From assembly GCF_002575655.3 (NCBI RefSeq), contig NC_053037.3, positions 320,691,294 to 320,755,293 on the forward strand: DNA of 64,000 nt. The letters are read 5' to 3'. Every line of letters starts with the position of its first letter. Position 1 is the first letter of the stretch. Source of the stretch: Aegilops tauschii subsp. strangulata. Taxonomy: Eukaryota; Streptophyta; Magnoliopsida; Poales; Poaceae. The notes below the pieces were generated by a model, which worked only from the letters and a program-made list of their open reading frames with translations, had not been told where the DNA came from and searched no databases. Shown in pieces: positions 44,785 to 57,035 of this stretch. The position numbers were made by a program, and so were the translations under genes.

Positions 44785-46022
44785 GTGGTATCCGAGCCTG
44801 GTTTTATGCGTTGATGTTATGCACGAGTAGAACACAAGTGAGTTGTGGGCGATATAAGTCATACTGCTTACCAGCATGTCATACTTTGGTTCGGCGGTAT
44901 TGTGAGATGAAGCGGCCCGGACCGACATTACGCGTACACTTACGCGAGACTGGTTTCACCGTTGCGAGCACTCGTTGCTTAAAGGTGACTGGCGGGTGTC
45001 TGTCTCTCTCACTTTAGTTGAACCGAGTGTGGCTACGCCCGGTCCTTGCGAAGGTTAAAACAGCACCAACTTGACAAACTATCGTTGTGGTTTTGATGCG
45101 TAGGTAAGAACGGTTCTTGCTAAGCCCGTAGCAGCCACGTAAAACTTGCAACAACAAAGTAGAGGACGTCTAACTTGTTTTTGCAGGGCATGCTGTGATG
45201 TGATATGGTCAAGACGTGATGCTATATTTTATTGTATGAGATGATCATGTTTTGTAACCGAGTTATCGGCAACTGGCAGGAGCCATATGGCTGTCGCTTT
45301 ATTGTATGCAATGCAATCGCCATGTAATTGTTTTACTTTATCACTAAGCGGTAGCGATAGTCGTAAAAGCAATAGTTGGCGAGACGACAACGATGCTACG
45401 ATGGAGATCAAGGTGTCACGCCGGTGACGATGGTGATCATGACGGTGCTTCAGAGATGGAGATCACAAGCACAAGATGATGATGGCCATATCATATCACT
45501 TATATTGATTGCATGTGATGTTTATCTTTTATGCATCTTATCTTGCTTTGATTGACGGTAGCATTATAAGATGATCTCTCACTAAAATTTCAAGATAAAA
45601 GTGTTCTCCCTGAGTATGCACCGTTGCGAAAGTTCTTCGTGCTGAGACACCACGTGATGATCGGGTGTGATAGGCTCTACGTTCAAATACAACGGGTGCA
45701 AAACAGTTGCACACGCGGAATACTCAGGTTAAACTTGACGAGCCTAGCATATGCGGATATGGCCTCGGAACACGGAGGCCGAAAGGTCGAGCGTGAATCA
45801 TATAGTAGATATGATCAACATAGTGATGTTCACCATTGAAACTACTCCATCTCACGTGATGATCGAACATGGTTTAGTTGATATGGATCACGTGATCACT
45901 TAGAGGATTAGAGGGATGTCTATCTAAGTGGGAGTTCTTAAGTAATATGATTAATTGAACTTGAATTTATCATGAACTTAGTACCTGATAGTATCTTGCT
46001 TGTCAATGTTAATTGTAGATAA
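44785..46022. other. Untranslated leader of internal domain 2
   Basis: 1,238 bp, collinear with the leader of internal 1, with scattered substitutions and no net length change. Confidence 0.7.
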
Positions 46023-47207
46023 ATGGCCCGTGCTGTTGTTCCATTGAATTTTAATGCGTTCCTTGAGAAAGCAAAGTTGAAAGATGATGGTAGCAATTAC
46101 ACGGACTGGGTCCGTAACTTGAGGATTATCCTCATTGCTGCACAGAAGAATTACGTCCTGGAAGCACCGCTGGGTGCCAGGCCTGCTGCAAGAGCAACAC
46201 CAGAAGTTATGAACGTCTGGCAGAGCAAAGCTGATGACTACTCGATAGTTCAGTGTGCCATGCTTTACGGCTTAGAACCGGGTCTTCAACGACGTTTTGA
46301 ACGTCATGGAGCATATGAGATGTTCCAGGAGTTGAAGTTAATATTTCAAGCAAATGCCCGGATTGAGAGATATGAAGTCTCCAATAAGTTCTACAGCTGC
46401 AAGATGGAAGAGAATAGTTCTGTCAGTGAGCATATACTCAAAATGTCTGGGTATAATAATCACTTGATTCAACTGGGAGTTAATCTTCCGGATGATAGCG
46501 TCATTGACAGAATTCTTCAATCACTGCCACCAAGCTACAAGAGTTTCGTGATGAACTATAACATGCAAGGGATGAATAAGACAATTCCCGAGCTCTTCGC
46601 AATGCTAAAGGCAGCGGAGGTAGAAATCAAAAAGGAGCATCAAGTGTTGATGGTCAATAAGACCACTAGTTTCAAGAAAAAGGGCAAAGGGAAGAAGAAG
46701 GGGAACTTCAAGAAGAACAGCAAGCAAGTTGCTATTCAGGAGAAGAAACCCAAGTCTGGACCTAAGCCTGAAACTGAGTGCTTCCACTGCAAGCAGACTG
46801 GTCACTGGAAGCGGAACTGCCCCAAGTATTTGGCGGATAAGAAGGATGGCAAGGTTAACAAAGGTATATGTGATATACATGTTATTGATGTGTACCTTAC
46901 TAATGCTCGCAGTAGCACCTGGGTATTTGATACTGGTTCTGTTGCTAATATTTGCAACTTGAAACAGGGGCTACGGATTAAGCGAAGATTGGCTAAGGAC
47001 GAGGTGACGATGCGCGTGGGAAATGGTTCCAAAGTCGATGTGATCGCGGTCGGCACGCTACCTCTACATCTACCTTCGGGATTAGTTTTAGACCTAAATA
47101 ATTGTTATTTGGTGCCAGCGTTAAGCATGAACATTATATCTGGATCTTGTTTAATGCGAGACGGTTATTCATTTAAATCAGAGAATAATGGTTGTTCTAT
47201 TATATGA
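46023..47207 (+). CDS. Copia gag-protease (internal 2)
   Basis: 394 codons, nearly identical to the internal 1 copy, with substitutions such as MARAVVPLNF for MARAVVSLNF and QVAIQEKK for QVVVQQKK. The CCHC knuckle and FDTGSVANIC protease site are kept. It ends in GCSII and a stop at the same place as the first copy, so the frame break between gag-protease and pol predates the array or was spread by conversion. It is open, but downstream of a damaged set of LTRs and next to a dead pol. Confidence 0.85.
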   Translation: MARAVVPLNFNAFLEKAKLKDDGSNYTDWVRNLRIILIAAQKNYVLEAPLGARPAARATPEVMNVWQSKADDYSIVQCAMLYGLEPGLQRRFERHGAYEMFQELKLIFQANARIERYEVSNKFYSCKMEENSSVSEHILKMSGYNNHLIQLGVNLPDDSVIDRILQSLPPSYKSFVMNYNMQGMNKTIPELFAMLKAAEVEIKKEHQVLMVNKTTSFKKKGKGKKKGNFKKNSKQVAIQEKKPKSGPKPETECFHCKQTGHWKRNCPKYLADKKDGKVNKGICDIHVIDVYLTNARSSTWVFDTGSVANICNLKQGLRIKRRLAKDEVTMRVGNGSKVDVIAVGTLPLHLPSGLVLDLNNCYLVPALSMNIISGSCLMRDGYSFKSENNGCSII

Positions 47208-50200
47208 GTAATATCTTTTATGGTCATGCACCCTTGAAGAGTGGTCTATTTTTGTTGAATCTCGATAGTAGTGATACACATATTCATAATGCCGAAGCCA
47301 AAAGATGCAGAGTTGATAATGATAGTGCAACTTATTTGTGGCACTGCCGTTTAGGTCATATCGGTGTAAAGCGCATGAAGAAATGTAGCGACCAGACCTC
47401 AAATGGCCTGTGCTGCTGTGCACCAGTGTCATCCCTGGATCAGTAATGCTGACACGCACAGTACTAATGGAGGATTTATAACAGAGTAGCAATCACACAC
47501 TTATTACATCGAATATCTCCAAAGAGATTAAGTATAATAAACATGGCTTAAGGCCATCTAATAACGATAACAGCGGAAGACTTGGAAGATAAGTGAGTCC
47601 ATCAACTCCAGCGGCATCACTGAGTATAAGACCACGACCTAAGGCACCTTACTCGTCGTCTGAAAAGTCTGCAACATGAAACGTTGCAGCCCGAAACGGG
47701 TCAGCACATAGAATATGCTGGCAAAGCAACACATAGAGAGCGATGAACAATGATAAGGCTATACTATATGCATATATGGCTGGTAGAAAGCTCTATGGTT
47801 ACAGTTTTGCGAAAAGCCAATTTTATCCTACTGCAAAGGAATAAATTTTATTTAACTATCATGGTGGTTGAAACATTGAGAAGGTACCTCCAACTCAATC
47901 CCAATTAAGTATCATCATTAACCCAACAAAATTAATTATAAGTATCACGGTGATGAGATTCAAATGATAATCCAGGTACTAGATACTCAAGTTGTCCATA
48001 ACCGGGGACACGGCTAATCATGATCAGTTTGTACACTCTGCAGAGGTTTGTGCACTTTTCCCCACAAGACTCGATCGCCTCCGCTTGATTCTCGCACTGC
48101 ATGTTGTTTGAGAAACGGATGACCGAGACACAGTCTTTCAGAAACAATCACTCTCTACTCTGGATGGACCGGTACACCTACTTTCCCCTACATCTGCTAG
48201 TCCACCTCTTCAAGAGATCCTGTAACCTACTCAGCTATGCTAGAGCCCATAATAGCTTGTGGGTGCACACGGAAGTTTCTAGCATGAATAATCTTATGAT
48301 CCCTTTGAGCCTGGGTGGCGGACCTTATACATACAGACAACACTGGGTTCTCCAGGTGCCTCAATCCACCCAGATGTGAGTTTTAGTTGCCACCTTAAGT
48401 TGAACCATTATTAAACACTCACATCTGTCATGAATATCTCTCAAACCCAATCCACGTCTACGAGCATAGCATGGCGATAATAAAAGCAACGTGGAAGTAA
48501 CTCCCAAGGGTTTGACAGGAAACAGGTAATAGGTACTACCTCAACTACTTCCCAATACCCACAGTTTAATTAGATCCTAATCATGCAAGTGTGTGAGGAA
48601 AATAGATCTAATGCAATAAAACTGGGTATGAACGGGGTATGATCAAAGTGTTACTTGCCTTGCTGATGATCCGCAAAACCTAGCGATTCGAAGTAACAAG
48701 CGGCACACTCCGGGTACTCTATCGCAAACAAACAAGCATACAATCAGTACTCATCTAATGCACAGGTAAAACTCGAAAGAAAGAATCCAACCAGAAAGTT
48801 CAACTTAAGAACTCCGGTTTGCAAAAAGAATCAACTCGAAAGAAGCAACGAAAGTCAAACGGCGAAAGAAAGAAACTTCGTTTGCTAATCTGGATCTAGG
48901 TCAAATTTTACTGTACCAAAATCTTGTTTGAGTAGATTAATCGGAAAGAGAATTTCGAGACGAAACTCTAGGCGCTTGAATCACCTGATTCCGATAAACG
49001 AGCGAAAAGTTAAACAGATTCGAAGTTTCGATCAGAAATCGAATCTGAGAAAAAAAATAACGAGAAAATCCGTTGAAAAAGAAAACTGACGAACGGTTAA
49101 ACAACGGACGTTCGTTAACAGAGAAAAACCGACGAACGCGTTCGTTAAAACGAACGGTTCAGTGAACGCTCTCAAAATAATAAAACCGAAAAAAAAACCG
49201 ATCTAGGGTTTTTTTTCTTCAGAAAAACCGGTCAACACGAACGGGCAGTACCTCGTCGGGGATAGAGCTCCGGCGGGGCTCCCGTGCTCCGATGAGGGGC
49301 GGCGAGGGCGGCGGGGCTTGGGGCTCGGGGGGGGGGGGGCGAGGGGCGGCGGGGCGGCGAGGTTCGGCGAGCGGCGGCGCGGGCTCGAGCTCCGGCTCCG
49401 AGGGCGGCGAGTGCGGGGGCGGGCGGCGGCGGGATGAGAGGAGGAGGCGAGGGGGGTATAAATAGGAAGGGGGGAGACCGGCGGCTTGGGGAAGGGGCAA
49501 GCCGGGCGGGGTGGCTCCCGTGTCCGCCATGGACACGGCGCGGCGGCGGCGCTCGTACGCGGGGAGGAGAAGGCGCGAGCGGGCCGGCCTGGCTTCGGCT
49601 GGGCCTCGGCCCAGTCGGGCAAGCGCGTTTTTTTTATATAAATAAGTTCCGCGAAAAATATGGCGTAGAAAAATAAATAAAAATCAGAAAAATAAGAAAT
49701 AAATGTTCCCCGTCTAGTTAGAAAATCTAGAATAGGGTGAAATTTTTAAAATCAAAAATAAATATTTTGAAAACATGCATATTTTTAAATGCAATAAAAA
49801 TTGCAAATAAAATCCGATAAATTTCGAATAATGATTTTTAACATTTTTCCTCCAGTATTTCAATTGTTTTGGAGAAGTCATATTTTCACCTCTCGTTTGT
49901 TTAAAAATGAAATATTTTTCCGGAGAGAAAAATAATTAAAACCAAAATCCTCGTTGGAAAAATCAACAAGAAAATCCCCAACTCTCTCCGAGGGTCCTTG
50001 AGTTGCTTAGGATTTATCGAGGATTTTTGTCAAAATGCACAAAACATGATATGCAAATGATGATCTATGTATAACATTCCAAATTGAAAATTTGGGATGT
50101 TACAAGAAACTCCATAATGATGGACTTTTGGAATCACTTGATTATGAATCACTTGGTACTTGCGAACCGTGTCTCATGGGCAAGATGAATAAAAGACCGT

Positions 50201-52696
50201 TCTCTGGTACTATGGAGAGAGCAACTAATTTGTTGGAAATCATACATACAGATGTATGTGGTCCGATGAATATTGAGGCTCGTGGCGGATATCGTTATTT
50301 TCTCACCTTCACACATGATTTGAGCAGATATGGGTATATCTACTTAATGAAACATAAGTCTGAAACATTTGAAAAGTTCAAAAAATTTCAGAGCGAAGTA
50401 GAAAATCATCGTAACAAGAAAATAAAGTTTCTACGATCAGATCGTGGAGGAGAATATTTGAGTTACGAGTTTGGCCTACATTTGAAACAATGCGGAATAG
50501 TTTCGCAACTCACGCCACCCGGAACACCACAACGTAATGGTGTGTCCGAACGTCGTAATCGTACTTTACTAGATATGGTGCGATCTATGATGTCTCTTAC
50601 TGATTTACCGCTATCGTTTTGGGGTTATGCTTTAGAGACGGTTGCATTCACTCTAAATAGGGCACCATCAAAATCCGTTGAAACGACACCTTATGAACTA
50701 TGGTTTGGCAAGAAACCAAAGTTGTCGTATCTTAAAGTTTGGGGTTGCGATGCTTATGTGAAGAAACTTCAACCTGATAAGCTCGAACCTAAATTGGAGA
50801 AATGTGTCTTCATAGGATACCCAAAGGAGACTGTTGGGTACACCTTCTCTCACAGATCCGAAGGCAAGACATTCGTTGCTAAGAATGGATCCTTTCTAGA
50901 GAAGGAGTTTCTCTCGAAAGAAGTGAGTGGGAGGAAAGTAGAACTTGATGAGGTAAATGTACCTGCTCCCGTATTGGAAAGTAGATCATCACAGAAATCA
51001 GTTTCTGCGACACCTACACCAATTAGTGAGGAAGTTAATGATAATGATCATGAAACTTCAGATCAAGTTATTACTGAACCTCGTAGGTCAACCGGATTAA
51101 GATCCGCACCAGAGTGGTACGGTAATCCTGTTCTGGAGGTTATGTTACTAGACCATGACGAACCTACGAACTATGAAGAAGCGATGGTGAGCCCAGATTC
51201 CGCAAAATGGCTTGAGGCCATGAAATCCGAGATGGGATCCATGTATGAGAACAAAGTATGAACTTTGGTTGACTTGCCCGATGATCGGCAAGCCATTGAA
51301 AATAAATTGATCTTCAAGAAGAAGACTGACGCTGACGGTAATGTTACTGTCTATAAAGCTCGACTTGTTGCGAAAGGTTTTCGACAAGTTCAAGGGATTG
51401 ACTACGATGAGACCTTCTCACCCGTAGCGATGCTTAAGTCTGTCCGAATCATGTTAGCAATTGCCGCATTTTATGATTATGAAATTTGGCAAATGGATGT
51501 CAAAACTGCATTCCTGAATGGATTTCTGGAACAAGAGTTGTATATGATGCAACCGGAAGGTTTTGTCGGTCCAAAGGGAGCTAACAAAGTGTGCAAGCTC
51601 CAGCGATCCATTTATGGACTGGTGCAAGCATCTCGGAGTTGGAATAAACGCTTCGATAGTGTGATCAAAGCATTTGGTTTTATACAGACTTTTAGAGAAG
51701 CCTGTATTTACAGAAAGTGAGTGGGAGCTTCGTAGCATTTCTGATATTATATGTGGATGACATATTGCTAATTGGAAATGATATAGAATTTCTGGATAGC
51801 ATAAAGGGATACTTGAATAAGAGTTTTTCAATGAAAGGCCTCGGTGAAGCTGCATATATATTAGGCATCAAGATCTATAGAGATAGATCAAGATGCTTAA
51901 TTGGACTTTCACAATGGATCAAGCAAAGAAAAGGTTCTTGCCTGTACTACAAGGTGTGAGATTGAGTAAGACTGAATGCCCGACCACTGCAGAAGATAGA
52001 GAGAAGATGAAAGATGTTCCCTATGCTACAGCCATAGGCTCTATCATGTATGCAATGTTGTGTACCAGACCTGATGTGTGCCTTGCTATAAGTTTAGCAG
52101 GGAGGTACCAAAGTAATCCAGGAGTGGATCACTGGACAGCGGTCAAGAACATCCTGAAATACCTGAAAAGGACTAAGGATATGTTTCTCATTTATGGAGG
52201 TGACCAAGAGCTCATCGTAAATGGTTATGTTGATGCAAGCTTTGACACTGATCCGGACGATTCTAAATCGCAAACCGGATACATATTTACATTGAACGGT
52301 GGAGCTGTCAGTTGGTGCAGTTCTAAGCAAAGTGTCGTGGCGGGATCTACATGTGAAGCGGAGTACATAGCTGCTTCGGAAGCAGCAAATGAAGGAGTCT
52401 GGATGAAGGAGTTCATATCCGATCTAGGTGTCATACCTAGTGCATCGGGACCAATGAAAATCTTTTGTGACAATACTGGTGCAATTGCCTTAGCAAAGGA
52501 ATCCAGATTTCACAAGAGGACCAAGCACATCAAAAGATGCTTCAATTCCATCCAGGATTTAGTCCAGGTGGGAGACATAGAAATTTGCAAGATACATACG
52601 GATCTGAATGTTGCAGACCCGTTGACTAAGCCTCTTCCACGAGCAAAACATGATCAGCACCAAGATTCCATGGGTGTAAGAGTCATTACTGTGTAA
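47192..52696 (+). pseudogene. Copia pol (internal 2), split and broken
   Basis: The pre-integrase part stops at 47383, where a 2,721-bp solo LTR is inserted. Pol resumes at 50105 (KKLHNDGLLESLDYE) with integrase (HTDVCG, LRSDRGGEY, NGVSERRNR). A TGA at 51259-51261 replaces the Trp codon of VWTLVDLPDD. A 1-nt loss near 51710 (acagaa against acaagaa) shifts the frame, and a 37-nt deletion near 51913 (after ggactttcacaa) shifts it again. The RT motif reads LYVDDILLIG, without the two extra residues of copy 1. The RNase H end (to VRVITV) is intact in its own frame. It cannot make active enzyme. Confidence 0.9.
47384..50104 (-). mobile_element. Solo LTR (2,721 bp) inserted in copia pol, duplication AGAAA
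   Basis: Termini TGTAGCGACC .. GGGATGTTACA form a short TGTA/TACA inverted end. AGAAA flanks it at 47379-47383 and 50105-50109, while internal 1 has a single AGAAA at the same place. Read on the minus strand it begins TGTAACATCCCAAATTTTC, which I associate with a Triticeae gypsy LTR; that orientation is an inference. No primer site, polypurine tract or gag/pol frame was seen inside, so it is a single LTR. The GC-rich proline/arginine frames at 49203-49676 arise from composition. Confidence 0.8.
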
Positions 52697-52729
52697 TCTA
52701 GATTATTGACTCTAGTGCAAGTGGGAGAC

Positions 52730-54468
52730 TAAAGGAAATATGCCCTAGAGGGAATAATAAAGTTATTATTTATTTCCTTATATCATGATAAATGTTTATT
52801 ATTCATGCTAGAATTGTATTAACCGGAAACATAATACATGTGTGAATACATAGACAAACAGAGTGTCACTAGTATGCCTCTACTTGACTAGCTCGTTGAT
52901 CAAAGATGGTTATGTTTCCTAGCCATAGACATGAGTTGTCATTTGATTAACGGGATCACATCATTAGGAGAATGATGTGATTGACTTGACCCATTCCGTT
53001 AGCTTAGCACTCGATCGTTTAGTATGTTGCTATTGCTTTCTTCATGACTTATACATGTTCCTATGACTATGAGATTATGCAACTCCCGTTTACCAGAGGA
53101 ACACTTTGTGTGCTACCAAACGTCACAACGTAACTGGGTGATTATAAAGGTGCTCTACAGGTGTCTCCAAAGGTACTTGTTGGGTTGGCGTATTTCGAGA
53201 TTAGGATTTGTCACTCCGATTGTCGGAGAGGTATCTCTGGGCCCACTCAGTAATACACATCACTATAAGCCTTGCAAGCATTGTGACTAATGAGTTAGTT
53301 GCGGGATGATGTATTACGGAACGAGTAAAGAGACTTGCCGGTAAGGAGATTGAACTAGGTATCGAGATACCGACGATCGAATCTCGGCCAAGTAACATAC
53401 CGATGACAAAGGGAACAGCGTATGTTGTTATGCGGTCCGACCGATAAAGATCTTCGTAGAATATGTGGGAACCAATATGAGCATCCAGGTTCCGCTATTG
53501 GTTATTGACCGGAGAGGTGTCTCGGTCATGTCTGCATAGTTCTCGAACCCGTAGGGTCCGCACGCTTAACGTTACGATGATAGTTATATTATGAGTTTAT
53601 ATGTTTTGATGTACCGAAGGTTGTTCGCAGTCCCGGATGTGATCACGAACATGACGAGGAGTCTCGAAATGGTCGAGACATAAAGATTGATATATTGGAA
53701 GCCTATGTTTGGATATCGGAAGTGTTCCGGGTGAAATCGGGATTTTTCCGGAGTACCGGGAGGTTACCGGAACCCCCCGGTAACTTAATGGGCCTTATTG
53801 GGCCTAGGTGGAAGAGAGGAGAGGAGACCAGGGCAGGGCCGCGCGCCCCTTCCCCCCCCCAGTCCGAATAGGGCAAGGAGATGGGGGCGGCGCCCCCCTT
53901 CCTTCCTCCCCTCCACCTTTTCCCCCTTCCTCTCCTAGTCCAACATGGAAAGGGGGGGAGTCCTACTCCCGGTAGGAGTAGGACTCCTCCTGGCGCGCCT
54001 CTCCTCCCTTGGCCGGCGGCCTCCCCCTTGCTCCTTTATATACGGGGGCAGGGGGCACCTCTCTACACACAATTGATCTATGATCTTTTAGCCGTGTGCG
54101 ATGCCCCCCTCCACCATATTACACCTCGATAATATCGTAGCGGTGCTTAGGCGAAGCCCTGCGTCGGTAGAACATCATCATCATCACCACGCCGTCGTGC
54201 TGATGAAACTCTCCCTCAACACTCGGCTGGATCGGAGTTCGAGGGACGTCATCGAGCTGAACGTGTGCTGAACTCGGAGGTGCCGTGCGTTCGGTACTTG
54301 ATCAGTCGGATCATGAAGACGTACGACTACATCAACCGCGTTGTGTTAAACGCTTCCGCGATCGGTCTACGAGGGTACGTGGACAACACTCTCCCCTCTC
54401 GTTGCTATGCATCACCATGATCTTGCGTGTGCGTAGGAATTTTTTTGAAATTACTACGTTCCCCAACA
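52730..54468 (+). mobile_element. LTR C of the copia array (1,739 bp)
   Basis: Starts TAAAGGAAATATGCC: the second base of the usual TG is changed to A (G to A at 52731). It ends GTTCCCCAACA and is followed directly by the target duplication GCGGT. Its left half carries several substitutions absent from A and B. Confidence 0.9.
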
Positions 54469-54473
54469 GCGGT
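54469..54473. repeat. Target-site duplication GCGGT, right
   Basis: Lies between LTR C and the resumed SIRE/Maximus-like LTR. Removing 35579-54473 rejoins the host as 'ggaggagcggt|actaccgcg', which restores a 'gcggtactaccgc' palindrome like its neighbours. Confidence 0.85.
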
Positions 54474-55068
54474 ACTACCGCGTGGCGGCTGAGCCAGGCC
54501 AGGGCGCGCGGTACTACCGCGCACAGGGTGCGGTACTACCGCGGGGGGCGCGGATGTAAAAAATTACATCCGCCCCTACTACCGCAATGCAGCGGCACTT
54601 GGCCTGGGGGCCACGGTACTACGGCTCCAAAGGAGCGGTACTACCGTGGGCTCCTACGGTACTACCGCGCCGAGGTCCGGTACTACCGCAGGTGCCTGCG
54701 GTACTACCGCTCCATAGAGCAGTACTACCGCAAGCCCAACAACAGCAACCAAGACATAATGCATAGAGGATAAACGGAGGATGCTCCAAAGCGCAGGGTG
54801 AAAGGTGGAGACAAGGAAGAAAACGTGTACGTGATGATTCCACCCAAACCTTTCCGAAGCGGACCCCCTCTTGATAGTACGGCTTTCCTACGACTCAATT
54901 CCACCGAAAAGAAACGTAAAAGGAACGCCGTCTTCAATAGTCTTCGAGGGGCACCAAACCGTCTTGTGCCTAGCGATGAAACATCTGAGAAACTCAAGGC
55001 ACACGATTAGTCCGCAAAAGCATTGTCATCAATCACCAAAACACCTTAGGGATAAATATGCCCTTACA
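54474..55068 (-). mobile_element. 3' LTR of the SIRE/Maximus-like element, proximal part
   Basis: Continues the palindrome-rich section (to about 54740) and runs to the LTR terminus at 55068 (minus strand TGTAAGGGCATATTTATCCC). The purine tract follows at once. Confidence 0.8.
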
Positions 55069-55548
55069 ATCTCCCCCTTTTTGGTGGATTGATGACAATA
55101 CGAGATTTGCACAAAGGAAAATAATGTTGAGCAAACGCAAACCCCTCCTCTCTAAAATGTAGACGGGCTCCCCCTAGATGTGTGCAATCTAGATGGGTGC
55201 TTTGGACTGCACGGCACACATACTAGGATCAACACTCCCCCTGTATTTTAGAGACAAGGCATATCTTGCAATAGTAGGGCTAACACTAGACAAGATAGCA
55301 AACAAGAGCATAACATAAGTAGCACAATCATAAGCTCACTAAGATAGGATAGAGTGCATATGTCTTACACCATATGAAGGATAAGTCTCAAAGGCGCAAA
55401 CCAAACCAAAGCAAACGAGGTTCAAATGATAAAGCCAACACATCAAACACGACACACGACTCGCAAGCACGCAAATCCCTACACTCTCTCCCCCTTTGGC
55501 ATCGAGATGCCAAAAAGGCAGAGAGGACGCCTACACACATGGGGTGGC
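55069..55548. other. Polypurine tract and 3' untranslated internal region (minus element)
   Basis: 55069-55083 reads as a purine tract on the minus strand (aaaaagggggaga), next to the LTR start. The rest has no conserved frame; a second pyrimidine block 'tctctccccctttgg' lies near 55485. Confidence 0.6.
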
Positions 55549-57035
55549 TCAGGCAGAGAAATCGCTCCAACGCTCCCCGTCAGACTCGGCGGCGGGGACG
55601 GTCTCCTCGATGTCCTCCTCAGAATCAGTCCACTTGTAGCCTTGCTTAGCCATCCACTCAGCCTCTGGCGTGATGACCTCCTCAGAACCGCCAGAGTCTT
55701 CCTCTCCAAAGACCTTCATAATCTTCTTGTCGCGGCAGCGACTCTCCTTGGAGGCCACGTGAGTCCTGTACTGCCCCTTTGCTTGCATACAGAATAGAGT
55801 CTTCATCTTGTCCTTCAGCTTCTTGGCCCAAGAGGGCTCAGAGGAGGAAGAGGCATGTCCAGTAGGACGGTCCTCATCTGCAATCTCCTCCTCAGTTTCC
55901 TCTCCATCCACAGCCATCTTAGCAGCCGCTGCCTCAGCACGAGTGGTAGTGTTAGCCCACTGGGGCTTGATGCGAAGTTTGATGGGATCATGACGGATCC
56001 AGTTAGGCGCCAGAAACTCATCCTGAGGGAAGCGCTGCTCCCAAGTCTTCGAGATCAGCAGAAACAGGTAAGGTCCATAGATGGGAACCTTACGGTTGAA
56101 CACCACAAAGCGAAGCTCGCACCACATGATGTGGGAAACATCCAAGGGTTGAGTCTGAGAGATCCGCGCCTCCTCACAGATAAGCAACATGTCCACTAGA
56201 TAAGCATGCACCTTGTCCTTGTCCCCAATGCGTGGGAAGAGAGAGTTGCGTAAGATCCGGTGCATGATGTCAAGGAAAGAGTTCAGCACCCATGCCTTCT
56301 TACCACTTGGAAGGACCTTCTCAACATAGTATGGCATAAGCCTGTTCTTGTTGGCAGACTCGGGGTTGGCATGAGGGCGGACACCAACTGGCGTGTTGAG
56401 CCCCTCATCAGGAACACTAAGCAACGCCATGAATTCCTGCCACGTAGCAGTCAGCTGACGTCCATTGGTCATCCAGGTCATTCTCCGATCCTCCTCAGTG
56501 TGAAAGTGAACTGAAGCAAAGAACTGGGCCATAAGGGATCATAGTCCAGGTGAAAGGAGATCACATCCTCAATGGCAAACTGCTCCACGAGATCCAATGC
56601 CTCACCAAAGTAAGCACAGTGCTTCTCCTCCCTCATGTGATGCATATCAATCTAGTGCACGTCCACATAGATGTTCTGCTTGCCCTTGATCACATCCAGG
56701 TAGATGAGGTTCTGCTGCTTGGTCTAGAGCAGATCATTGCCTCTGATGTTGGCACGAGGATTCACATAAGGGTTGATCCTCCTTCGAGCGAGAAACTCTG
56801 CCTGTGGAATCTCATCCATGCCCATGGTGGGCTCCTTCTGCTTGGTGGCGGTGGTCTTGGTCCTGCGTTGGGGGGGCATTGGAGCCTTCTGGAGCTTCAT
56901 CTTGATTGCGCAGACGCTTGGAGCTTGTGGCACGACTGGGATTGGAACGGCGAGCAGGAGCACCGGAGCCACCACCTAAGACACCGAACACCAAACACAC
57001 ACGACAAGCGAGAAGAATCAATGCAAAGACCTTAG
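55549..57035 (-). pseudogene. ORF downstream of pol (env position) in the SIRE/Maximus-like element, broken
   Basis: Minus strand. The C-terminal 327 codons (56532 to 55549) are open: MAQFFASVHFHTEEDRR, WMTNGRQLTATWQEFMALL, PVGVRPHANPESANK, YVEKVLPSGKKAWVL, RIGDKDKVHAYLVDMLL, VPIYGPYLFLLISKTW, then an acidic tail. The N-terminal part (RRRINPYVNPRANIRGNDLL) is cut by stops at 56724-56726 and 56652-56654, with a frameshift before 56532. SIRE-type elements carry an env-like ORF at this position; its function is not established. I see no signal peptide or clear membrane anchor in the open part. It is not translatable as one protein. Confidence 0.65.

Larger units (their letters stand above)
35579..54468 (+). 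mobile_element. Tandem Ty1/copia array (Angela/BARE/WIS-like): LTR remnant, pol tail, LTR, internal, LTR, internal, LTR
   Basis: Order: first 10 bp of an LTR (35579-35588), pol tail (35589-36049), LTR A (36050-37786), internal 1 (37787-43049), LTR B (43050-44784), internal 2 (44785-52729, with a solo LTR inside), LTR C (52730-54468). Each LTR is followed by a tRNA-Met-type primer site (TGGTATCCGAGC, one mismatch to the usual) or by host sequence, and preceded by 'aagtgggagac'. Apart from the 2,726 bp insertion with its duplicated 5 bp, internals 1 and 2 differ in length by 44 bp, explained by differences of 37, 6 and 1 bp. One GCGGT duplication brackets the whole array. Confidence 0.9.

Noticed and set aside
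49203..49676. Minus-strand 139-codon frame and plus-strand 80-codon frame in the solo LTR
   Set aside because: GC-rich composition, mutually overlapping, inside an LTR with no other coding signs.
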